Assembly: GCF_036898095.1 (NCBI RefSeq)
Contig: NC_090767.1
Span: 31,692,352 to 31,756,351, forward strand
Reading direction: 5' to 3'
DNA length: 64,000 nucleotides
Source: Palaemon carinicauda
Lineage: Eukaryota; Arthropoda; Malacostraca; Decapoda; Palaemonidae
Shown: in pieces, positions 11,910 through 21,649 of the stretch
Position numbering within the stretch: position 1 is the first letter of the stretch
Layout of the letters: the number at the start of each line of letters is the position of its first letter
Program-made: the position numbers and the translations under genes
Notes under the pieces: model-generated
Told to the model about the DNA's origin: nothing
The model's database searches: none
Seen by the model: the letters and a program-made list of their open reading frames with translations, nothing else

Positions 11910-12381
11910 TCATTGTTCGTTTCCCATCCACTTTGTAGCCTTCCTCTTGGGGTACTCCATTGCAACATGTCCCACTTTTCCATACTTGAAGCACTTGATT
12001 TCTCGTTTCTCTTTTTTAGCAACTAGACAGTGCTTGGTAAGATGGCTTGACCCTCTACATGCGTAACAACCTTGCTGACTGTTGTGCGGTCCAATATTGG
12101 TGCAAGTCTTAACCGAAACTGTAGCTGCACCTACCTCTGCTTGCAATAGTGATCCACTCGCACCCTTGATAAAAAGATGTATAATGATCACTGAATAAAA
12201 ACAATAAATAACGAACGGGAATAAATAAAATGGCGCCAATTGGCGCCACACTACCCACCATACCAGCACCCTCATCCAGTAACACAGCCCTGGCTCTCTT
12301 TAGTATACTCTCAAGCTTTCTGTCTTCAAGGTTAGCTACTGCACTTAGCATTTGTCTTGTGCCTTTAGGAAACCCTATCAC
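11910..12381 (-). pseudogene. gag: Gag with CCHC knuckle of the Gypsy-like element, frameshifted
   Basis: The upstream part (12381 to about 12230) reads GFPKGTRQMLSAVANLEDRKLESIL and ends GAGMVGSVAPIG. The downstream part, in another frame, contains CYACRGSSHLTKHC, a perfect CX2CX4HX4C knuckle, then CFKYGKVGHVAMEYP, a second knuckle in which two Cys are Tyr. Between them about 75 bases (12155-12230) are unlike the right arm, where the corresponding frame is continuous (62293-62610). The left copy therefore appears to have acquired extra sequence that breaks the Gag frame. Confidence 0.65.
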
Positions 12382-12635
12382 ATCTCACATGCCAAAGTCT
12401 TCTCGAACAATCCTCCAAAGTGTTAGACCTAACATGCACAGATTTGCCGAAAACACATCAGAGTCTCAATAGTACCACAGTAGCAACTTCCATGACATTC
12501 TGAAGTTCACACACCAGGGTCGCTTTCTGCAACAACTCTGAAATATCACCCTCACTGGATTACTCAGTTATCGGCTTCAACACAGTGGCCATGATGTCTC
12601 TCATTATGCTTGTTTATAAAGGCCTATATAGCGTG

Positions 12636-13013
12636 TGATAGTCAAACTTACAAGTCCAAGGCCTGTCCATCAATTTGCCAGCTCAACCCCCCTCGTGCCA
12701 TATGTTGCAATCCTTTCCAACTAGCTGCTCACTCCCTTATCCTTCAGTATCCACATTATGTCTACCGATGTCAGTTTCTTACTGTACTCCTCTTGTATAA
12801 TTAAGTTTTTCCCCAAGTTTAGCACTCATACACTTTTCACTGTATCACTGGAAATTTTCGATTTTGTCTTTACTCTACTCGTGTGCATAGTACTCTTCCT
12901 TTTATCAATCCTTTTGCCATACGGCCTTCCCTCTTGTCTCTGTGTAGGCAAAATAGTTCCTTTCTCCGTTAACTGTCCTCCAACCCAACGCAATTTATTA
13001 CTTCACAGCCACA
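12636..13013 (-). repeat. 5' LTR of the minus-strand Gypsy-like element
   Basis: 378 bases, beginning TGTGGCTGTGAAG and ending GACTATCA on the minus strand. Its counterpart in the right arm is 61661-62038. I do not recognise a tRNA primer-binding site directly inside it. Confidence 0.75.
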
Positions 13014-14470
13014 ATTATTTCGATTTGGTGAAGAAAACTATAGCTTTTTTTACTCAAAAGAGGTGGAGGAGTGTATAGATCAAGGATGTGACGACGATCA
13101 AGACGAATGGACGGAAGTGGAACTTCAAATAAATAACGACGCACTGAATTATATCACACAACGAGAGGATATTTTAGATCTAGACGTCATCATTGAATGT
13201 AACAAAGCAAAAGAAGCACAGGATATTTTAAGCGATATCCACTTAAAAATGGAAACATTTCAAATTGTTAATATGCTTGACGAAGTGTAGATGAAGTAAA
13301 ACTGAAGAAATGTTTATGAGTGTATATATAGTATATGCAATCAGAAAAGACCAGAGATGAGAATGCAGCTTTAACAGAAGAAATGTCTTAATTTCTAGAT
13401 TCAATTATATAAACGCAATTGTTGCAGTAATAGAAAACTGATGAAAAGGGAGTTCACCTTTGAACGTGTCATAAATAAAATAATAAGATTCCAAATTAAT
13501 ATGGAACATGGATTCCAGTGCTAGTGTTCAGATGAAACATCATAAAGACAGAATTGCACCTTTGAGCTATAAACTGGATTGTATCCAGGGGTACTCTTCC
13601 TTTCCCCATATTCCCCACTTCCCCATACTTATTATTGTTGTTTTTGACAGTAGCAACACAAGTAACGCAAAATGGAACAATGGAATGAAGTTTTTAGTTC
13701 TATGTAGAAGAAAAGTGATTATGAAAATGATATACCAGTATAGTGGATATGAGTTCGAATTACAAGAGGTGTGCTATACTGCTAAATTAGATATAAACCT
13801 GATGTCTGAAAGAAAATTTCATGAAAAATGTTTTAAGTTAGTTACATACAAAGGTGTCAAATATGTGAAAAACATAAAAAAATTATGTGAAATGGGATAC
13901 TTAAATGAGGCAGCGTATATGTATCAAATCCCAGATAGTTTTGGAATGTAATAAAAGAGAATTAAAGAAGAAGGAAGATATAGAAGTCCCAGAAAATAGA
14001 GCAACGATTAATTTATGGCACAGAAGGTTTGTATATGCACTATCCACACCCAGAGTATGTGAAGCAAATGGAAAAATTGAATACTGCAAAAAATACATGG
14101 TAGGTAAGCTCAGAAATAACCCAATGCATGCGAGGGAGTAAAAAAAATAGAACATAATGAAGTTTGTTAGATTCCTGAACCATTATCAAATGCAATTGAA
14201 AGCCATTATTTTGCCATCTTTTTGGACGAAAATTCATGGTACAGTGAAAATGCTACAATGAAGAAGAAAAGTGAAACAATGGAGAAATTGAAGGGATACA
14301 TGTCTAAGGCAGAGAAGAAACACAACGGACTTTTGCCATGCCTCCACGCTGATAATAGGGGAGAGTGTGTCAGCAAGGAATTCTCGGTTTTTGTTACAAA
14401 GAAGGGAATAGAGAGACGGCTGACAACTTCATTCTTTCCTCAGCAAAATGGAAGAGCTGAACGCCTAAAC
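13014..14470 (+). pseudogene. Ty1/Copia-like relic 1: Gag-side ORF, protease and integrase
   Basis: A short open frame at 13063-13290 (acidic, KEAQDILSDIHLKMETFQIV) is possibly Gag. The protease region starts MDSSASVQMKHHK at 13508, where DSGAS is expected, and continues LQEVCYTAKLDINLMSE, a hallmark segment of Copia proteases. The integrase zinc-finger region reads INLWHRRFVYALSTP (His pair altered) then EYCKKYMVGK. The core has HADNRGECVSKEF (DNGGEY motif) and FFPQQNGRAERLN, the Copia QQNGxAER signature with the catalytic Glu. Several stops separate these pieces. After AERLN the sequence changes abruptly into LINE 3' sequence at about 14471, so Copia RT and RNase H are absent. Confidence 0.75.
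13575..13645 (-). repeat. Left-arm-specific short insertion of the GAGTACCCCTGGATAC repeat
   Basis: Within the Copia protease, left-arm sequence between CACCTTTGA and CAGTAGCAAC is about 75 bases of the repeat described at 5884-6110, in reverse. The right arm at about 61110-61130 lacks it and reads straight through (TTTGGACAGTAGC on the reverse strand). The minus-strand 5' side has a purine/AAC-rich end (AAAACAACAATAATAAG). Confidence 0.65.
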
Positions 14471-16960
14471 CTTCTTGGAGGGTGGCGTCCAAAGGATCAG
14501 GTACCAAAGAGGAGCCAAATAGAAGCAGTATAGGACTGAGCCTCTGTGCCCACTGACACCTGCATGAGGAGGAGGTAGAAAGTTGGATAGCAGTAAGACT
14601 CGGTGAAAACGGACTGAGTGAGGAGTGGAAGGTCTTTAAAAGAAGTTGAAAGCAATGGGGTCGAAGCCCAAGTATTGAGACATAGCCATGGGCCAGTTAA
14701 GAGAGCATGCCTCTAGGGAGGTATTGGCTTGAGCACAGCAAAAGAGCTTCTGAGGTTCTCAACCGAGGATGAGAGTGGTCAATAGTTTTTCTTATAATAC
14801 CAGCGGATAAGCCCTGTTTTAAACTAGACCCATGAGCCAGTCCTCAGGAAAGTTGTCCCCGTGGGGCGGGGGGGGGGGGGGGGCGCTTTCTGAACTCATG
14901 TACATGACAGAGTGGGGTTCCCATGGTCAGGAAAAATGTCTAGTAATTCTTCTTATATGATGGCCCATTTGTATATTTATGGGCATTAGGACATGTCATA
15001 ACTATATATGGCTTAATAAAGGGATCAAGGATAGTTGCCAGGCTTGGTGTCCGGCAGTGTATTCCTTGAAGGGAGAGATGGAGCAATTCTAGTTCAAATA
15101 GAAAGGACTGACACTAATAAGACCCAGTGAGGGGAAGAGACTGGCTGGCAGTTGGAGAATATCAGTGGTAGGTTAAAGATGGGAGGACGAGTTCCCGGCT
15201 AGCTTAAGTTATAGGACAGATGAGAACCCAGTAAGGCAGGGGGACTGGGTTGCATGAGAAACACAGCAACATGAGTGAGAGGGAGAAGGACCTCATTCAC
15301 CTAACCAGGTGAGCATGTGGGTTAGTAAAGGGGAAGAACTGGTGTGGGTTAAAGGAGTGATTCGATAGGATGGGAGAGATACCGCTTTCAAGCAGCATGT
15401 AGAGTTTGCAGCGTAGGAGTCAAACAGGCTAGTGGTGTAGGTAAGGAAGGAAAGGGTGTGTATGACCCAGTGTAATGTAGTGGTGGATAGAAGCACAGAA
15501 AAACTGAAAGCTTTTATATATTTAACAGTATGTACCTAGCTATAAGGACTGGAGTGAGCTCATGGCTTGGGTTGAGGGACTGCCTAAGCAGGAATGTTTC
15601 GTTACACTGAAGCAAGTAATGCTCTAATAGAAGGCCTTTAGGTTGGTCACGATATGAGCAGTTTCTCTTTCCTCTGTCAATCATCTCCTAGGCGCACGGG
15701 AATCCTAGTCTGAGTATGTGGGTTATGACAGATATCAACCTATGGGTGTTTTTAGGGAGGCACTGCTTAACAGAATTAGTAACACTGATATACCAAGTGG
15801 CTGACCGAGAGGAATTCAATTGGGCCTACCTGATGGTGCTTAAGGGCCGACTGTGGCAATGGTCGATAATTGACTTCTTTAACTGCTGAAGGGAGGGCAC
15901 AGGGGTAAGCTTGTTGTGTCTACGGCAAGGGCTCCCCTGGCAAGACTGTCAGCCGATTCGTTGTCCGGAATCCTAATATGATTAGGGATCCCATTGATAT
16001 TACCCATTTTTAATTCTGGTAATGGGTATAGGCTAAGTGCTTGATTTTAGAGATGATTAGGGAGTTTTCTCTAACGTTAGGGTTCTTTAAGACTGCGCTT
16101 GAGCCCATTGAGTTGATGGGGATAGAGGTGTGACCTCAGACAGTGGCAGAGTGTTCCAGGGCCTTCAGGATTGCCACAAGCTCTGTTTGTAGGGTGGAAG
16201 TGCTGTTTGAGAGTCTCCAACTGGCTGGGTACGCTACGAAGTATACAACAGCAACAGCAGCTGTGACAGTCCTGTCAGCTGAGCCATCTGTGAAGTAAAC
16301 CTTATTAGCAGGAGAATTTAGAAGGGATGCAAGTTCAGCTCTGAAGGCTGTTTCAAGGAAGCAGAGGTCTTTAGAGAATTGAAGGGATCTGTAATTGAAC
16401 TTAAAGTGTATTAATGTCTTGACCCACATATGAACAGGGTGGAGGGCATATTAAGATCAGCAGACAGGTGAATTAAGTTCCTGAGTTTATTTCGAAGAGG
16501 ACCTTTCCTGCCAGTTTTAAGGGTTTTGATGAGGATAAGACTATTTTGGCTGTTGATCCCGTTTGCAAGATGGAGGAGGTGAACCTCAGACCTGAGCAGA
16601 GAGAGCTTGGTCCACATGGTGACTCCCAGGATGGTCCTCATTGCATTGTTTTTTTACTACTTCCAATGACTTTGTGCGTGGGTTAGATAGAGGTAAGCAC
16701 AGGGGTGGCATACTCCACAAGAGAGAGTACAGCCTGGACATAGAACAGTCAAAACATTAGATGAGAAGCACCCTGACTGAGACCAAGATCCTTAACCTTA
16801 TTAGGTATGAAGTCATTGCCTATTTGTATTCTGTAATGCTTCTTGAAGACAGAGCGTAGGGTTACGATGCAGACATCATCTGTATATATAAATACCTGTA
16901 CACTATCAGGGTACTTCTCATCATGACGGTTTTCAATGAGAACATGAAATATGTATTATT
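14471..16960 (-). pseudogene. I/Jockey-like LINE ORF2, RT C-terminus, RNase H and 3' region (left arm)
   Basis: Minus strand: the RT region reads VFIYTDDVCIVTL near 16890, the xxDD catalytic turn, followed by a Lys-rich thumb segment and VEYATPVLTSI. RNase H spans about 16320-15930: VYFTDGSADRTVTAAVAV (first Asp), TLQTELVAILKALEH (Glu), then a position reading INSMGSSAV where the catalytic Asp is Asn, and FRTTNRLTVLPGEP, the degraded NExADxLA box. The 3' part keeps the Cys-rich tail (LKAFYxSITCFSVTKH). Possession of RNase H favours the I superclade. Endonuclease and N-terminal RT are absent, so it is 5'-truncated and riddled with stops. The right arm has the partner at 57931-60392. Confidence 0.75.
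14867..14883 (+). repeat. Poly-G tract of 17 bases
   Basis: Runs within the LINE 3' region. The partner in the right arm (about 59995-60010, AACCCATTGGGGACC) lacks it, so it expanded in the left arm or is an assembly error. Confidence 0.9.
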
Positions 16961-16977
16961 TATTATAATTTCTAACT

Positions 16978-17140
16978 TAGAATACGGCACTGTAAGGATG
17001 AGCGCAAGGGGGCGTTATCCCCCAACCCCCATTAAGTATGTAGGTAAGGACATGGCCTGTAGGTTAGGTGTGGGGATAGTTTAGGAAAATTATTTATCAT
17101 CGCATGAGAAACTGGTCGCTGATATACAAAGGCTCCAACC
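16978..17140 (+). repeat. Dispersed hairpin repeat (AGAATACGGCACTGTAAGG family), copy 1
   Basis: The family runs GAATACxGCAxTGTAAGG, a GGGGGCGTTATCCCCC hairpin, TAGGTAAGGACATGG, TGTAGGTTAGGTG, and ends near GCTGATATACAAAGGCTCC. Other copies are at 26180-26350, 46805-46970 (reverse), 57785-57925 (reverse) and a partial one at 37030-37145. No coding capacity; possibly a SINE or MITE. I recall similar sequence in decapod transcripts but cannot verify it here. Confidence 0.65.
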
Positions 17141-18379
17141 TAAGATATTATGCTCTAAGAAAAGTGGCTAATGTCATGGTTGGATACCACAGTGGTGGGT
17201 TGGGTGTACCTGGTTGATGTTCTGCTGAGCATCTTTTTCAGAAAGTCTAATTGAGAAATTATTTATATAGATATTATAAAATTATGATTGTACCAAATTT
17301 ATCATTAAATTTAGTATTTGGGAACTATTTACATATAAGAGTCTGTTTTTTCTTATTGTATTACTTACAATTCTGTGAGGTAAGACACTCAGGCAATGCT
17401 GTCCAATGTTGTTTACTTCACTAATTGTGAATTGCTGGTTAATTATATAACGAAAATGTCATTAAGTCACAGTAAAAGTGTGTGGTTTCTAGACCTATGA
17501 CTTAGCCGGCTTGGGCCTAACTATGTGTACATTCTTGAATTTCTTGAGAATATGATATTACAGTATTGAAGTGTCATATAAAAATGAGGATTTCATAGAT
17601 TTATTTGAGAATTTGGAGCCTTTGTATAACAACAGATTGGAATACTGCATAGAACACCACCTAACCTAACCTACAACCTAAGTCCTTAACTTCGCAACTC
17701 TCCTTAGACTGATTAAGTCACGAATAAATGAATAAACCACGCTAGAAGTATATGGTGTTTAGGCCAATTGCTTAAGATTAATTATGTTTGCCTTCTGGAG
17801 AATATTTATAATTATACAGCATGGAAGTCTGCAACTACACAATTAACTATGATTTTGTGCATTTGTTGAATGTTCTGGTTTATGGGCTGCAATATTAACC
17901 ATATGTGCCAAGTTTCTTGAAGAGCCATTTTTTTCCATTTATATAATTATCACACTAAAATATAATGATCTAATTCATATAATGATCATAGTATATGAGT
18001 TTTAATATTCTTTTTTTAAATTAATGTTTTGTGTTATTGTGGGCTGAGCAAGAGAAAGAAGGTGGTTGTACAAATTACCATTTGAACGTGTAGGTAAGCG
18101 AAGTTCTGAAGAACAGGAGTCTTACATATAAAGACGTTCCCAATGATCCCTTGCAAGAAAACATTGGGGATGTGAACACTATAATTAATCATTATCTATA
18201 CTAAGATACACAAGGGAAGTGATTATTGTTTTCCGGAGTTATACCACCATATAGTATAATTCCACCAGTTACTAACATAATGCCTTGTCATTACACTTCA
18301 CTAGTCAAATTCACATGTCACACATACTTATATGTAAATAACTCTCTAAATGATGAGATTTGTAATATCCAAAAGCCAA
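17141..18379. other. AT-rich region of the left arm, no gene seen
   Basis: Collinear in reverse with about 56260-57780. Open frames such as 18226-18408 recur as 56238-56420 but lack any recognised motif and are short. The right arm has about 110 extra bases near 57665-57770 relative to about 17175. Confidence 0.55.
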
Positions 18380-18860
18380 ATTCTATCCATAGAATTATGA
18401 CAATGTAGCTAATGAAAGCTTCGTTCTTTGCTTAGAATTATGAAAATATTGCTAACGAAAGCTGTTTGTTTTGTCCTTAAATGTATGGCAATATAAGTTC
18501 TTTGCTCTGCCCTTAGAATTATGACAATATTCAACTACTGAAAGCTCTTGATTTTGACCTTAGAAGTGTGGCAACATAGCTCATGAAAGATCATTGTTCT
18601 GCCCTAGGAATTATGGCAACGAAAACTCTATGGTCTACTCTTAGAAATATGTCAATCTAGGTAACAAATGCTTTTAGGTCTGCTCTTAGAATTATGACAG
18701 TGTAAGCCACACGTTCTGCCCCTTAAAATAGGGCAATGTAGCTAACAAAAGTTTTTCGTTCTGCTCCTGGACCTATGGCAATGTAAGCCACATGTTCTGC
18801 CCTTAGAAATATGGCAGTGTAGCTGGTAAATACTCTTGTATTGGCCCTAAGCAATATTGT
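18380..18860. repeat. Degenerate minisatellite, unit about 45 bases, about 11 copies (left arm)
   Basis: TTAGAATTATGxCAATxTAGCTAACxAAAGC..TTTGTTCTGCCC recurs with start points near 18388, 18433, 18478, 18515, 18562, 18606, 18646, 18688, 18728, 18770 and 18805. The reverse-oriented partner is 55795-56260. Confidence 0.8.
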
Positions 18861-18993
18861 TTTGTAACCGAAGAGTTTTCTTTGTTGATAAGTATTTCCA
18901 TGATAATATTGGTCGACACATTCAGACATAAATGTCTACTTCTATCATACCAGTCAAGAGATTTTTGAGCCACTAATTATGTCAAGTTTTCAT

Positions 18994-19145
18994 GGCGGGG
19001 TATTAAAGCCAACACTTGTTGTTAGCATGGGCCTTTCCCTTGGTTGGCCCGTAGGTAGGGGATTTTCGTGTGTGTGTGTGTGTGTGTGTAGATTGCCATG
19101 CATATAGCATGACACGGGCTCTTGCCGCTGGGCAGCCCGTAAGAG
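18994..19145 (-). repeat. LINE 3' UTR with paired hairpins
   Basis: On the minus strand CTACGGGCCAACCAAGGGAA..GGCCCATG forms one stem and GCTAACAACAAGTGTTGGC a second, followed by TTTAATACCCC at the 3' end. An upstream hairpin ACGGGCTGCCC..AGAGCCCGT is at about 19110-19143. The double-hairpin tail alone recurs as the 68-bp inserts at 35971-36038 and 49260-49327. A (GT)n tract occurs at 19068-19089. Confidence 0.7.
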
Positions 19146-19717
19146 GATTGGGTTTGTAAAAGGTATACTCCAAGGAGTAAAATTTATGTTAATAAATGGA
19201 ACGTTAGGTAAAAATAGGAAAAGGAATGTCAGGTAAGGGATAGGTAAAGGAAATGATATGTAAGGATGATGAATGAAGGATGGAATGGAATGGAATGGTA
19301 CAAGACGTGACAAGGGGTAGATAGTAACCTGAAAAGGGGGTCTCCCTTTTAGGTCCACCAAAGAAAGTTTTTAGTCAGAGGGTAAAGTATTGATAGTAGT
19401 AAGTCCCAGTAAGTAAAAGAGACTGGGAGAGGAGTGAAGGAAATTTTAGTAGGAGAGTAAAGGAGTAGGTTTAAACAAAGAAGTTTATTCCTGCTCTTGT
19501 GATGGAAAAGGGGGAGGGGGCCAAAAATGTGCTGCGCTCGGTCAGCTGGCACGAGAACGGCCCCCTAAGGATAGGGTAAGAGGAGGGATAACAGGGAAAG
19601 AGGGTGGGAGACAGGAAAAACAAGAGCTGTTTCCTTATGAGGAAGACAGCCTTGTAATAGCTATTCTCCTTTTAGGATTAGGGAATTTGAAAGGAGAGGA
19701 TTACAAGCAGGGAAGGA

Positions 19718-21286
19718 TTATCTCTGCTCATTGGCTGGAAACTGGAATTGTTGCAGGAATTGCTGGAAGGTGGAGAATGATGAGAGGGAGAGGACTTTGG
19801 TAAGGATCTGTAAGGCAATAGGTATGAGGTCTTGCAAGGTGAGAGACTCAATTGCTTGAGTCAAGGTTTGGGAAGGGGAAGAGGATGAAGGTCGTTGCTG
19901 GTCCCTTTGGGGAGCAGTTGCAGGTCGGTGCTGATCCTTCTCAGGAACAGTTGTAGGTCGTTGTTGGTCCCTTTGGGGAGCAGTTGCAGGTCGGTGCTGA
20001 TCCTTCTTAGGAACAGTTGCAGGTCGTTGCTGGTCCTTTTTAGGAGCAGTTGTAGGTGTAGATGCAGGAGCTATTGTAGATGTAGAAGTAGGAGCAGGAG
20101 TTGGCTGAGTTGGTCTTCTCTGGCGAGGAGTTCTCTGTTCTTTAGGTGGCTGGGATGGTGCTGGTTTGTTTTGGTTTGAAGAGGATGTATTCTTCATAGC
20201 TGCTATCCTCTTGAGACGCTCTGGGCAGCGCTTATTCCAAGCATGGTGTGGCTTGGAACAATTGGGGCACTTGGATGTGGTTTGTCGTCCTTCTTTATGG
20301 GCCTTTATGCACACTTCTGTGCTATGTCGCTGGCTGCAGATACCGCAAATAATGGGGCCTCTGCATTCTTCTTTATGATGTCCAAAGCGTTGGCATCTGT
20401 AACATCGAAGGGGCTCAGGTGTGTATTCCTCGATGGGGAAAGTACCCCAGACTCCTAAGTTCAGTTTGGAAGGAACTGGACCTATAAAGGTGGCTATTAG
20501 GCGTTGAACAGGAACGTCATCCTTACTTGTGCAGCGAACAGCACAGTCAATATTGCTGCACGAGGTTACAATGGAGATAGGCATCGTCACAGGATACCTA
20601 GTAATGACTGCCTTCTTCCTGATAAAAGCAGGATCCAGCAGTGTTAAGGTGGAGTCTTCCTGAAGGAATCTGGCTGTCTCAATGTCCTTGGGATAGATGA
20701 TAAGATCACCTTTCCTGTTAGGTCTTGCAGTGAGTTGCATGCCAGGTTTGGCAGCCATGGCAGCAACAGAGGCATAAGAGAGCTCGTGGTTTGCCTGTGA
20801 AAGTCGAAACTTTGGCAGAGGTTTCTTTGGCTGTGTAGCTGGGATGTTCTCTTGTATAACAGTGGCTTCTTGCAGAAGTGTCTGGAGGCAATCTGTGCAG
20901 TTGCAGTCCATAGAGTGGGCCCCCTGTTCGGTCTCCATGGCGTTGGAGGACTCAGGCTCGTTGGTAGGAGGGATGACTGCTGTTGCACCTAATTGCTGAG
21001 GAGTTGTAGGGACAGACAAGGACGAGTCTGTGCTCTCAGTCCTTGGAGTCACAAGTGGCGATGGTGGGGCTGGTTCTGGCACTGGTGAAGAGTCTATAGA
21101 AGTCTTCTTTTTCTTGTTCTTTTGCATAAGGATTATTTCCTTATTACACTTTTGAAGCTGGTCAGAGAGATCTTTACATCCCTCACAGGAACAGAAGAGA
21201 TTGTGGTAAGTCACTACTGGATTTACAGTGTAGTTATGTCTTTTCAATTTCTTGAAAATGAATTCAGGGGGGGGGGGGATTTTCAT
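19718..21286 (-). CDS. LINE ORF1 nucleic-acid-binding protein, intact, about 522 aa
   Basis: A single uninterrupted frame. I take the ATG at 21286 because the upstream in-frame Met (21358) lies outside the insertion; this ATG itself comes from the target-site duplication, so the native N-terminus may be lost. Residues about 1-60 hold a small Cys cluster (FCSCEGCKDL). A Pro/Ser/Thr-rich linker follows, then a second Cys motif (CNCTDC), then an RRM-like fold region (about 210-300). Three zinc knuckles come next: CYRCQRFGHHKEEC, CGICSQRHSTEVC and CPNCSKPHHAWNKRC. The C-terminal third is a low-complexity Pro/Gln/Thr stretch with repeats of DQxRPATxPxx. Expected role is RNA chaperone/RNP formation for LINE retrotransposition in the cytoplasm and nucleus. 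The most intact ORF in the window apart from DIRS gag. Confidence 0.75.
   Translation of the reverse strand: MKIPPPPEFIFKKLKRHNYTVNPVVTYHNLFCSCEGCKDLSDQLQKCNKEIILMQKNKKKKTSIDSSPVPEPAPPSPLVTPRTESTDSSLSVPTTPQQLGATAVIPPTNEPESSNAMETEQGAHSMDCNCTDCLQTLLQEATVIQENIPATQPKKPLPKFRLSQANHELSYASVAAMAAKPGMQLTARPNRKGDLIIYPKDIETARFLQEDSTLTLLDPAFIRKKAVITRYPVTMPISIVTSCSNIDCAVRCTSKDDVPVQRLIATFIGPVPSKLNLGVWGTFPIEEYTPEPLRCYRCQRFGHHKEECRGPIICGICSQRHSTEVCIKAHKEGRQTTSKCPNCSKPHHAWNKRCPERLKRIAAMKNTSSSNQNKPAPSQPPKEQRTPRQRRPTQPTPAPTSTSTIAPASTPTTAPKKDQQRPATVPKKDQHRPATAPQRDQQRPTTVPEKDQHRPATAPQRDQQRPSSSSPSQTLTQAIESLTLQDLIPIALQILTKVLSLSSFSTFQQFLQQFQFPANEQR
19895..20120 (-). repeat. In-frame repeats in the ORF1 C-terminal tail
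   Basis: Near-identical 33-39-base units encode KDQQRPATVP / RDQQRPTTVP / KDQHRPATAP variants four to five times. The length stays in frame, consistent with coding constraint until recently. Confidence 0.8.
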
Positions 21287-21556
21287 CCTTCCACAGAACT
21301 TGAGTTCCTGTACATGCTCACTTTTGAAGCACTCAATTAATTTTATGTAAATATTCATTTAAACTCAGAAGTAAATTGGATGAATTTATATCTAAATGTT
21401 TCATATTAATTATATTATAAATTTTGATATATATTTAATTTGATAGAAATGGATCAAATTTACTAAATATATAAATAATGTCTTCAATGGACACTCCTAT
21501 ATACTATGAACTAACACCCTTGTCGAACTTCATTGATATCTGGGGCCACTTCAATG

Positions 21557-21557
<1 letters not shown>

Positions 21558-21645
<88 letters not shown>
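21558..21645. repeat. (AT)n microsatellite, left arm
   Basis: 88 bases of pure AT dinucleotides. The right arm has the matching array at 55322-55453 with the same flanks (TTCAATGCT / AGTTAACTGCTGC). Confidence 0.97.

Positions 21646-21649
<4 letters not shown>

Larger units (their letters stand above)
8638..13013 (-). mobile_element. LTR retrotransposon (Gypsy-like) inserted in Copia relic 1
   Basis: Minus-strand element bounded by two related repeats of about 375 bases (8638-9012 and 12636-13013). Internal remnants run, in minus order, Gag with zinc knuckle, protease, RT, RNase H and integrase, which is the Ty3/Gypsy order. All frames are broken. The right arm has the same element at 61661-63265, but there most of the interior from after the Gag to the integrase C-terminus is deleted. 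A clean target duplication could not be read because both junctions have drifted. Confidence 0.8.
18994..21279 (-). mobile_element. ORF1-only LINE (half-LINE-like) insertion
   Basis: Bounded by TTTTCAT at 18987-18993 and 21280-21286, a 7-bp target duplication. The right arm has the uninterrupted site at about 55645-55672. On the minus strand the element begins with a run of 12 C, carries one long ORF1 frame, and ends with a 3' UTR containing two hairpins and AAGTGTTGGCTTTAATACCCC. No endonuclease or RT ORF2 lies between ORF1 and the 3' end (only about 720 bases), so it would depend on another LINE for mobility. It could be a natural half-LINE or an internally deleted copy. Confidence 0.75.
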
